Notes under the pieces: generated by a model
Databases searched by the model: none
What the model saw: the letters and a program-made list of their open reading frames with translations, nothing else
What the model was told of the DNA's origin: nothing
DNA from: Treponema socranskii subsp. buccale
Lineage (GTDB): Bacteria; Spirochaetota; Spirochaetia; Treponematales; Treponemataceae
Reading direction: 5' to 3'
Assembly: GCF_024181585.1 (NCBI RefSeq)
Contig: NZ_CP054258.1
Span: forward strand, 496,001-560,000
Length of the DNA: 64,000 nucleotides
Shown: positions 57,409 to 64,000 of the stretch, piece by piece
Layout of the letters: each line of letters starts with the position of its first letter
Position numbering within the stretch: position 1 is the first letter of the stretch
Position numbers and translations under genes: made by a program

Positions 57409-59865
57409 ATGCAATTCAGCGCTGAAGAGTTCAAACGGAATCTTGAAAAACGGCTTCACGACCGATACGGAAAAAACATCGCACAGGCGACGAAATACGA
57501 TCTGTTCGATGCGGTCGCGGCCTCCGTGCTCGATCCGATCGTCAAAAATTGGATGGCGACGAGAGAAGCCTACGATGCACAGCCGGTACGGCAGCTTTAT
57601 TATTTTTCCGCAGAGTTTTTGATGGGGCGAGCCCTCGGCAACAACCTCATCAACGCGGGAATCGAAAAGCAGGTAAAGGAAGTGCTCAAAGACATGAGCA
57701 TCGATTACGATATGATAGAAGACAAAGAGCCCGACGCGGGACTCGGAAACGGAGGACTCGGCCGGCTTGCCGCGTGTTTCCTCGACAGCCTCGCAACCCT
57801 CGATTATCCTGGTCACGGCTACGGCATCCGCTACGAATACGGTATGTTCGAACAGCGGATCGAAAACGGCTGGCAAGTCGAATACCCCGACCGCTGGCTC
57901 AAGCACCGCGATCCGTGGGAAGTAAAGCGAAGCGATTTGGCGGTAACCGTCCGTTTCGGCGGTACGATCGTGTATGACAGAACGCCCGACGGCCGCATGC
58001 ACTTTTCTTTGCAAAACGCGGAAGAAGTGACGGCTACTCCCTACGACACGCCGATCGTCGGCTACGACACGAACACGGTGAACACGCTGAGATTGTGGGA
58101 AGCGACTTCTCCGAACGGTTTCGACCTCCAGCTGTTCAACGATATGCAGTACAACCGCGCGGTCGAAAGACAAAACAGCGCCGAAAACATCAGCCGCGTG
58201 CTTTATCCGAACGACAGCGGCCCGAGCGGAAAAGCGCTCAGGCTCAAACAGCAATACTTTTTTTCGTCGGCGAGTCTGCAGGATCTGGTTCGCGCCTACG
58301 TTTCGCGCTTCGGTACCGATTTCGGCAAATTCGCCGAACTGCATGTCATCCAGCTGAACGACACGCATCCGGTCGTAGCGATTCCCGAACTGATGCGCAT
58401 CCTCATGGACGAATACAACGTCGGCTGGGACGACGCATGGAACATCGTAACGCACACGTTTGCGTATACGAATCACACGATCCTTGCCGAAGCGCTCGAA
58501 AAGTGGCCGATCGAAATCTTTCAAGGCCTGCTTCCGCGCGTGTATCAAATCGTCGAAGAAATCAACCGGCGGCTGCTCATTTCGCTGCGCGAAAAATATC
58601 CGAACGATTTCGAACGTCATCAAAAACTGTCGATCATCAACAACGGACACGTCTTTATGGCGTGGCTCGCGATCCATTCGTGCTTCAGCGTAAACGGCGT
58701 TGCCGAACTCCACACGGAATTATTAAAAACGCGGGAACTGAAAGAGTGGTACGAACTCTATCCCGAAAAATTCAACAATAAAACGAACGGCATCACGCAG
58801 CGGCGCTGGCTTTTAAATGCGAATCCCTCTCTTGCGAAATTTATCACGGCGCGCATCGGAGGAGGCTGGGAAAAAGATTTGACGAAGCTCAAAGCCCTCG
58901 AGCGTTTTTCAAGCGATGAAGCTTCTCTTGCGGAGCTTACGGCGATCAAAAGATCGAACAAACAGCGCTTGGCCGAATATCTCAAGCATACGCAAAACGA
59001 ATTCCTCGACCCCGACAGCATTTTCGACGTACAGGTAAAACGCCTGCACGAATACAAACGCCAGCTTTTGAATGTTTTGCACATCATGTATCTGTATAAC
59101 CGCATCATCGACGATCCCGATTTCAACCCGCCGCCGCAGACCTTTATCTTCGGTGCAAAAGCCGCGTCGGGCTACCGCAGGGCGAAAACGATCATCAAAC
59201 TGATCAACACCGTCGCCGACCGCGTCAATAACGACCGGCGCGTGCACGGAAAAATCCGCGTCGTATTCGTCGAAAACTACCGCGTCAGCGTCGCGGAAAA
59301 AATCTTTCCGGCAGCCGACGTTTCCGAGCAGATATCGACTGCGGGCTTTGAAGCGTCCGGTACGAGCAATATGAAGTTTATGGTAAACGGCGCGCTTACG
59401 CTCGGTACGATGGACGGCGCGAATATCGAAATTGTCAATGAGGCCGGAAAAGAAAACGCATTCGTGTTCGGGCTTTCCGCCGATGAAATTATTAAAATGG
59501 AAACCGAACACAGCTACAACCCACAGGAATACTTGAGGCGAAACACCGAGCTTTCCCGCGTCGTACAGCAGCTCGTCGACGGTACCTACGATCCGACGCA
59601 TCAGGAATTCAAAGAGCTCTACGATTCGCTTGTCTACGGCGTCGAAGGTCAGCGTCCCGACGTGTTCTACGTGCTCGCGGATTTCGATGCGTACTGCAAA
59701 GCTCACGAAGAAGTTGAAGCGGCTTATCAAAATACGAAAGAGTGGGCGCGGAAAGCGCTTATCAACATTGCGAACAGCGGAAAATTTTCTTCCGACCGTA
59801 CGATCGAAGAATACGTGCGAGATATTTGGCACCTTAAAAAAGTGACGCCGCTTGCCGACGTATGA
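57409..59865 (+). CDS. glgP: Glycogen/starch phosphorylase
   Basis: An 818-residue PLP enzyme that releases glucose-1-phosphate from glycogen. GLGNGGLGRLAACFLDSLAT (about 110-130), ETHP-like LNDTHPVVAIPELMRIL, NNGHVFMAWLAIHSCFSVNG, and PLP lysine in EASGTSNMKFMVNGALTLGT (about Lys656). Full length. AAGGAG eight bases upstream. Works on the chains freed by GlgX. Confidence 0.96.
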   Translation: MQFSAEEFKRNLEKRLHDRYGKNIAQATKYDLFDAVAASVLDPIVKNWMATREAYDAQPVRQLYYFSAEFLMGRALGNNLINAGIEKQVKEVLKDMSIDYDMIEDKEPDAGLGNGGLGRLAACFLDSLATLDYPGHGYGIRYEYGMFEQRIENGWQVEYPDRWLKHRDPWEVKRSDLAVTVRFGGTIVYDRTPDGRMHFSLQNAEEVTATPYDTPIVGYDTNTVNTLRLWEATSPNGFDLQLFNDMQYNRAVERQNSAENISRVLYPNDSGPSGKALRLKQQYFFSSASLQDLVRAYVSRFGTDFGKFAELHVIQLNDTHPVVAIPELMRILMDEYNVGWDDAWNIVTHTFAYTNHTILAEALEKWPIEIFQGLLPRVYQIVEEINRRLLISLREKYPNDFERHQKLSIINNGHVFMAWLAIHSCFSVNGVAELHTELLKTRELKEWYELYPEKFNNKTNGITQRRWLLNANPSLAKFITARIGGGWEKDLTKLKALERFSSDEASLAELTAIKRSNKQRLAEYLKHTQNEFLDPDSIFDVQVKRLHEYKRQLLNVLHIMYLYNRIIDDPDFNPPPQTFIFGAKAASGYRRAKTIIKLINTVADRVNNDRRVHGKIRVVFVENYRVSVAEKIFPAADVSEQISTAGFEASGTSNMKFMVNGALTLGTMDGANIEIVNEAGKENAFVFGLSADEIIKMETEHSYNPQEYLRRNTELSRVVQQLVDGTYDPTHQEFKELYDSLVYGVEGQRPDVFYVLADFDAYCKAHEEVEAAYQNTKEWARKALINIANSGKFSSDRTIEEYVRDIWHLKKVTPLADV

Positions 59866-60764
59866 ACGAAAAGCGCGTATCGTTTTTTGCGGGAGCGGGG
59901 CTGCTTGCCGCCGCGTGCATTTGGGGATTCGCGTTCGTCGTCGTAAAAGACAGCCTCGACTATATCGGCGCGATCTATATGCTCGCTTTCCGTTTTTCGA
60001 TTGCGGCGGCGGCTCTCGCCCTTATCTTTGTGCGCTCTCTCAAATTGCTCAATGCTTCGTATTGGAAGCGCGGGGCGATACTCGGCGCGCTGTTGTTTTT
60101 TGCCTACGCGCTGCAAACGGTCGGCTGCGATTACACGACCGCCGGAAAAAACGCATTTCTCACGACGGTGTACGTAATGCTCGTGCCGCTTTTCGGCTGG
60201 CCGCTGTATAAAAAATTTCCGGGCGGACACGTCTTTGCCGCCGCCGCGATTTCGCTTTTGGGCATCGGTTTGCTCGCGCTTTCAAAAAGCGAATCATCGC
60301 TCCTTTCGATCAATTTCGGCGACGCCCTTACGCTCGGCTGCGGCGTTTTTTACGCGCTGCACATTCTCTATACGGCCAAATGCAATGTCCGTCACGATCC
60401 GATCGTGCTTACCGTTTTGCAGTTCTTTTTCGCCGCCGTCTTTTCGTGGATCGGAGCCTTTCTTTTTGACGGCGCCTTTCCTGTCGCGGCCGTAAAAAAT
60501 ACGCGCGTTATCGTTTCGATGCTCTACCTCGGTCTTTTCAGCACGATGATTTCCTTTGCGCTGCAGAACGTCGGCTTAAAATACGTGCGCTCGTCTTTTG
60601 CAGCTCTCCTCCTTTCGTTCGAGTCGGTGTTCGGCGTGCTGTTCAGTACCGTCCTTTTGCATGAGCGTTTGACTTCGCGCATGATCGCAGGCTGTACTCT
60701 CATCTTTTTTGCCGTCGTCCTCGCCGAAACGAAATTCGATTTTCGGCCGAAAGAAAAGCGATAA
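59862..60764 (+). CDS. EamA/DMT-family transporter
   Basis: A 300-residue membrane protein with ten helices in two EamA repeats (LLAAACIWGFAFVVVKDSLD near the start; FAALLLSFESVFGVLFSTVL near the end). The family exports metabolites such as amino acids; substrate unknown. The ATG overlaps the glgP stop (ATGA), so it is coupled to glycogen breakdown genes, which does not by itself define a role. Confidence 0.85.
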   Translation: MNEKRVSFFAGAGLLAAACIWGFAFVVVKDSLDYIGAIYMLAFRFSIAAAALALIFVRSLKLLNASYWKRGAILGALLFFAYALQTVGCDYTTAGKNAFLTTVYVMLVPLFGWPLYKKFPGGHVFAAAAISLLGIGLLALSKSESSLLSINFGDALTLGCGVFYALHILYTAKCNVRHDPIVLTVLQFFFAAVFSWIGAFLFDGAFPVAAVKNTRVIVSMLYLGLFSTMISFALQNVGLKYVRSSFAALLLSFESVFGVLFSTVLLHERLTSRMIAGCTLIFFAVVLAETKFDFRPKEKR

Positions 60765-60896
60765 AACAGGATCTCAGGGGAATACGGACGACACTTATCT
60801 GCGATCCCGCCCTCCGCGGCTCACTCGCGCTCGGCCTCCTCGCTCGCTTGCGCTCGCTCCGGTGTCTGCCTGCGGCACCGCTCCGGCCGGGCGTAG
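60765..60896. other. Gap after the EamA gene
   Basis: No gene seen. GC-rich and full of short inverted pairs (such as GAGCGC-type repeats around 60820-60850), with no T run; leads into structured repeat A2. Confidence 0.5.
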
Positions 60897-61054
60897 GCGT
60901 CTCGTTTAAACCTCCCTTAAAATTATACAGCGAGTAAATCTTCGGATTTAGGAGCTGTATAATTAGTGCGCGAACGCGCACCCGTATATCCGCGAGTTTT
61001 CAAAAGAAAACTCGCAGTTAAACGAGACGCGCTATTTCAGCGGCTCGTTTAAAC
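60897..61054 (-). repeat. Structured repeat family A, full copy A2
   Basis: Read on the minus strand it repeats the order of copy A1: GTTTAAACGAG/CTCGTTTAAC (61017-61054), GCGAGTTTTC/GAAAACTCGC (60992-61015), GTGCGCG/CGCGCAC (60966-60981), and a two-tier stem AATTATACAGC/GCTGTATAATT (60921-60964). Stem sequences differ from A1 on both sides at once. An outer pair CGTCTCGTTTAA (60898-60909) with TTAAACGAGACG (61018-61029) could close the whole into a multibranched fold that competes with the first hairpin. Confidence 0.75.
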
Positions 61055-61055
61055 G

Positions 61056-61084
61056 TTGACATTTTATATGCCAAATTTTATACT
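61056..61084 (+). promoter_or_regulatory. Promoter of the amino-acid ABC operon
   Basis: Consensus TTGACA (61056-61061), 17-base spacer, TATACT (61079-61084), starting a leader of about 105 bases. It abuts repeat A2. Confidence 0.8.
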
Positions 61085-61093
61085 TTTGTATGC

Positions 61094-61161
61094 GGACAAA
61101 GCTGCGTGTGCAGTCTTTTGTCCCTTTTTGTTTTGCAGCTTGCTTGAAGCTTTGCTGCAAA
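61094..61161 (+). promoter_or_regulatory. Attenuator-like leader of the ABC operon
   Basis: Hairpin 1: GGACAAAG-CTGC / GCAG-CTTTTGTCC (61094-61123) followed by CTTTTTGTTTT, a fair intrinsic terminator ahead of the gene. Hairpin 2: TTTGCAGC / GCTGCAAA (61132-61161). GCTGC of hairpin 1 (61101-61105) could instead pair with GCAGC of hairpin 2, so the two can compete. No known riboswitch or leader peptide was recognised. Confidence 0.5.
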
Positions 61162-61195
61162 TACCTGCAAAAGTTTTTATTGGAGGAATAACAAT

Positions 61196-61969
61196 ATGAA
61201 AAGAATCGTGTTTGCGGTTTTTGCCGCATTGGCTTTATTCGGCACAGTTTCGTGTTCGAAAAAAGCACAGGTGAACATCGCTTCGGCGGAAGATTTGAAC
61301 GGCAAAAAAATCGGATGTCAGGCGGGAACGACGGGTGAAATTTATGTTCAGGACAACGTAAAAGACGCGACGTTGAAATCGTTTAAGACGGGTATGGATG
61401 CGGCTCTCGATTTGAAAAACGGCGCGATCGATGCAATCGTGCTCGACGAGCTGCCTGCAAAAGAAATCGTAAAGCGAAACAACGATTTAAAAGTGCTCGA
61501 CGTCCGCTTTGCGACGGAAGAATATGCGATTGCCGTAAAAAAAGGAAATGCGGCTTTGCTCGATTCGATCAACAAAACGATTTCCGCGATGAAAGCTGAC
61601 GGAACTTATGAAAAACTCATAAAGGCGTTTATGCCTGTAGACGGCGCCATCGTCGTTCCCGAAGCAGTTCCGTCGAACGGAAGTGAAATTATTAAAATGG
61701 GAACCAATGCGGCCTTCCCCCCGTTTGAATACATCGAGGGCACGGAACCCGTCGGTTTTGACGTCGCGATGAGTCAGATGATCGCGCGCGACTTGGGGAA
61801 AAAGCTGCAAGTCGTCGATATGGCTTTCGACGGATTGATCGCAGCTCTCCAGTCTGACGCCATCGATTTTATTGCGGCGGGCATGACCGCGACCGACGAG
61901 CGCAGAAAAAACGTCGATTTTTCCGAACCGTATTATTCGTCGAATCAGGTCATCATCGTTCGAAAATAA
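61196..61969 (+). CDS. Polar amino-acid ABC transporter binding protein, circularly permuted
   Basis: A 257-residue family 3 solute-binding lipoprotein (lipobox GTVSC, Cys20). The halves are in reversed order. Residues about 29-145 match what is normally the second part (AEDLNGKKIGCQAGTTGEIY, DAIVLDELPAKEIVKRN, EYAIAVKKGNAALL, KADGTYEKLIKAFM). Residues about 165-257 match the usual N-terminal part (KMGTNAAFPPFEYIEGTEPV, GFDVAMSQMIARDLGKKLQV, GMTATDERRKNVDFSEPYYS). A linker (PVDGAIVVPEAVPSNGSE) joins the old ends. No half is doubled or missing, so the fold should be complete. GGAGG start. Permease and ATPase follow. Confidence 0.9.
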   Translation: MKRIVFAVFAALALFGTVSCSKKAQVNIASAEDLNGKKIGCQAGTTGEIYVQDNVKDATLKSFKTGMDAALDLKNGAIDAIVLDELPAKEIVKRNNDLKVLDVRFATEEYAIAVKKGNAALLDSINKTISAMKADGTYEKLIKAFMPVDGAIVVPEAVPSNGSEIIKMGTNAAFPPFEYIEGTEPVGFDVAMSQMIARDLGKKLQVVDMAFDGLIAALQSDAIDFIAAGMTATDERRKNVDFSEPYYSSNQVIIVRK

Positions 61970-62032
61970 TTAATTGCAACGTTTTGAGCCGGACGCTGCG
62001 TTCGGCTCGAAGCGCTTTACGAGGAGCGGATT

Positions 62033-62704
62033 GTGTTTCAAATATTCTATGACACGATGATTGCGAATATGCGCTGGAAGCTCGTATTTTACGGGCTCGG
62101 CACGACGCTGCTCATTGCGATCTGCGCCGTCCTCATCGGTTCGGTGCTCGGCTGTACATTCGCTCTTTTTAAGATTTCGAAAAACAAAGTGCTGCAAAAG
62201 ATTTCCGAAATTTATACGACGGTCATACGCGGCATACCGATGGCGACGCAGCTGATGATTTTTTATTTTGTAATCTTCTCTCCGATCGGTATAAGCAATG
62301 CGGTGCTCGTCGCGATCATTGCCTTCGGTATCAACTCCGGCGCCTACTGCACGGAGATCTTCCGTGCGGGCATTCAAGGCGTCGATGCGGGACAGACGGA
62401 AGCGGGGCGCTCGCTCGGTCTTTCATGGCGGCAGACGCTTGTTAAAATCGTTATGCCGCAGGCGTTCCGCGTCATCATTCCGACGTATACGAGCGAGTTT
62501 ATCGCGCTCATCAAAGAAACGTCGGTCGCGAGTTTTATCGCGGTCGTCGATCTGCAAAAAGCCTGCGACAATATCCGCAACGCTACGTACAACGCATGGC
62601 TTCCGCTTTTGTCGTGTGCGGCGATCTATCTCTGCCTTACGGTCGGGTTGACAAAGCTGTTTTCTATTTTTGAGAAAAGGATGGCGCGCAGTGATCGAAG
62701 TTAA
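62033..62704 (+). CDS. Amino-acid ABC transporter permease (HisM/GlnP type)
   Basis: A 223-residue inner-membrane subunit. [19 protein letters not shown] opens the family domain; the coupling EAA loop reads [23 protein letters not shown] start with GAGGAG seven bases before. The 63-base gap after the binding protein has hairpin GAGCCG/CGGCTC (61986-62008), a common way to keep more binding protein than permease. Overlaps the ATPase gene by 14 bases. Confidence 0.93.
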   Translation: MFQIFYDTMIANMRWKLVFYGLGTTLLIAICAVLIGSVLGCTFALFKISKNKVLQKISEIYTTVIRGIPMATQLMIFYFVIFSPIGISNAVLVAIIAFGINSGAYCTEIFRAGIQGVDAGQTEAGRSLGLSWRQTLVKIVMPQAFRVIIPTYTSEFIALIKETSVASFIAVVDLQKACDNIRNATYNAWLPLLSCAAIYLCLTVGLTKLFSIFEKRMARSDRS

Positions 62705-63413
62705 AAACTTAATAAAAAAATTCGGAGGAGAGGCCGTTCTCAACGATATCTCGGAAACGATCGTTAAAGGCGAAAAGATCGTCGTCATAGGGCCTTCGGG
62801 GGCGGGCAAGAGTACGTTTTTGCGCTGCCTCAATCTCCTCGAACGCCCGGACGGCGGCAGCATTTTTTTTAACGGAGTCGATATAACCGCCGAAAAGACG
62901 AACGTCGACGAACTGCGCGCAAAGATGGGCATGGTATTTCAGCACTTCAATCTTTTTCCGCACTTGACCGTTTTGCAGAATATCACGCTTGCGCCCGTCA
63001 CGCTCAAGCGGCAGACAAAAAGCGATGCCGAAGCAAATGCGATGAAACTCCTCGCAAGAATCGGACTGGCGGATAAGGCTTCGACTTATCCGTCGAAATT
63101 ATCCGGCGGACAAAAGCAGCGCATCGCAATCGTACGCTCGCTCGCGATGAACCCCGACGTGATGCTCTTTGACGAACCGACAAGCGCGCTCGATCCCGAA
63201 ATGGTCGGCGAAGTGCTCAACCTCATGAAAGAGCTCGCCGAAGAAGGTATGACGATGGTTGTCGTTTCGCACGAAATGGGCTTTGCGCGGGAAGTCGCCA
63301 CGCGCGTGCTTTTTATGGACGGAGGAGTCATCGCGGAATCGGGAACGCCGGACGATATTTTCAACCGGCCGAAGTGCGAACGCCTGCAGCAGTTTTTAAA
63401 ATCGGTTTTGTAA
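62691..63413 (+). CDS. Amino-acid ABC transporter ATPase (GlnQ type)
   Basis: A 240-residue ATPase: Walker [11 protein letters not shown]-loop [13 protein letters not shown], signature [16 protein letters not shown], Walker [16 protein letters not shown]-loop [10 protein letters not shown]. The GTG at 62691 inside the permease end gives the usual start [12 protein letters not shown]. It powers import through the permease. Confidence 0.95.
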   Translation: MIEVKNLIKKFGGEAVLNDISETIVKGEKIVVIGPSGAGKSTFLRCLNLLERPDGGSIFFNGVDITAEKTNVDELRAKMGMVFQHFNLFPHLTVLQNITLAPVTLKRQTKSDAEANAMKLLARIGLADKASTYPSKLSGGQKQRIAIVRSLAMNPDVMLFDEPTSALDPEMVGEVLNLMKELAEEGMTMVVVSHEMGFAREVATRVLFMDGGVIAESGTPDDIFNRPKCERLQQFLKSVL

Positions 63414-63435
63414 ACGGGCGCTTCTGAGAGAACGG

Positions 63436-63464
63436 TTGGATTTTCAGCGGTGTCCGAATAATTA
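63436..63464 (+). promoter_or_regulatory. Possible promoter of the second MATE gene
   Basis: TTGGAT (63436-63441), 17-base spacer, TAATTA (63459-63464), eight bases, ATG at 63473. Weaker than the others. Confidence 0.35.
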
Positions 63465-63472
63465 TTAATTCT

Positions 63473-64000
63473 ATGTCCGATACGTCTTTGTTATTTTCGC
63501 CGAAGGATTTGCGGCGCCTCATTTTGCCGCTCATCGGCGAACAGCTCCTTTCGATATTTCTCGGCATGGCCGATATCGTTATGGTGTCGACGCTCGGCGA
63601 AGAAGCGGTGTCGGGCGTCTCGCTCGTCGATTCCCTGAACGTATTGCTCGTCCAGCTCTTTGCAGCCCTCGGTACGGGAGGCGCTGTCGTTGCCTCACAA
63701 TACATCGGGCACGGCGCGCACGATATGGCGTCGAAAACCGCAAAGCAGCTTCTCTACACGATCGTCGCCGCTTCTCTCGCCGTTTTGGTACTCTGCCTCG
63801 CGTTTAACCGGCAACTTCTTTCGTTTTTATTCGGCAGCATCGACGACGGCGTTATGAGCGCTTCGCGCACGTATTTTTTTATAACGATCTTTGCGCTCCC
63901 TTCGATCGGTTTATACAACGCGTGCGCGGCGCTGTTCCGCGCACAGGGCAATTCCCGCGTATCGATGCTCATCTCGCTCTTGATCAATGTTTTGAATATC
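63473..64000 (+). CDS. MATE-family efflux transporter, N-terminal part
   Basis: The first 176 residues of a transporter that runs off the window. MSDTSLLFSPKDLRRLILPL, then GMADIVMVSTLGEEAVSGVS and GTGGAVVASQYIGHG match MATE helices 1-3. It is a different subfamily from the gene at 47969. No Shine-Dalgarno site precedes the ATG. Substrate unknown. Confidence 0.88.
   Translation, partial: MSDTSLLFSPKDLRRLILPLIGEQLLSIFLGMADIVMVSTLGEEAVSGVSLVDSLNVLLVQLFAALGTGGAVVASQYIGHGAHDMASKTAKQLLYTIVAASLAVLVLCLAFNRQLLSFLFGSIDDGVMSASRTYFFITIFALPSIGLYNACAALFRAQGNSRVSMLISLLINVLNI

Noticed and set aside
60780-60900. Hidden gene after the EamA transporter
   Set aside because: Only GC-rich short inverted repeats; no frame with start signal or similarity.
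61196-61969. Binding-protein gene as a pseudogene or a mis-joined fragment
   Set aside because: It is open throughout, has signal peptide, both lobes complete, a linker at the join and an intact operon behind it.

Overview
The window reads as a stretch of a spirochaete chromosome, most likely a Treponema of intermediate G+C content. This rests on the gene order of the ribosomal region (tuf followed by a fused S10-spc-alpha block, with no adk, map, infA or rpsD), the spirochaete-like protein sequences, a lipoprotein of a type I associate with treponemes, and tRNA genes without an encoded CCA. The species is not determined. Genes lie on both strands and are tightly packed.

Layout. 1-4.7 kb: the end of a chemotaxis receptor, a primary-type sigma factor, then a leftward operon dnaE-yggT-recG (1.6-8.3 kb). 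8.3-11.5 kb is accessory: a MITE-like element, an 8-bp tandem repeat inside a small ORF, a lipoprotein whose C-terminus looks like a diversity-generating-retroelement target, and a frameshifted gene. 11.5-13.5 kb: an HU protein, an unusual membrane-anchored HU/LysM-like fusion, and a TSCPD protein. 13.6-29 kb: a long structured leader, then tuf and 26 further translation, secretion and transcription genes in one direction, ending with rpoA, rplQ and a small zinc-ribbon gene. 29.6-36.4 kb: tRNA-Ala, a HAD phosphatase with manC, a PIN/Phd toxin-antitoxin pair, aspS-apbE, and a TetR regulator. 36.5-46.8 kb: a second MITE copy, pepF, a deaminase, an acyl-CoA ligase, an M29 aminopeptidase, tRNA-Cys, trxB, a GH3 hydrolase and a discoidin-like protein. 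46.8-55.1 kb: a DTW-domain gene with trxA, a MATE exporter, a three-domain histidine enzyme, dacA, aroC and era. 55.2-64 kb: glgX-glgP-eamA, a polar amino-acid ABC transporter with a circularly permuted binding protein, and the start of a second MATE exporter.

How it works together. The largest unit makes ribosomes, SecY and RNA polymerase alpha, probably under the long tuf leader. Glycogen breakdown is one operon (debranching enzyme plus phosphorylase). The ABC operon has its own promoter and an attenuator-like leader.

Three signals recur across the window. (1) Many genes that start a transcription unit have no Shine-Dalgarno site. Instead a -10 box ends 6-8 bases before the ATG, so their mRNAs are probably leaderless; tRNA-Cys starts at the same distance from its -10 box. 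Genes inside operons mostly do have Shine-Dalgarno sites. (2) Non-coding gaps carry several families of hairpin repeats whose stems differ between copies by compensating changes. (3) Conserved proteins carry low-complexity inserts or tails (RecG, M29 peptidase, TetR, S19, L15, L17, S5).
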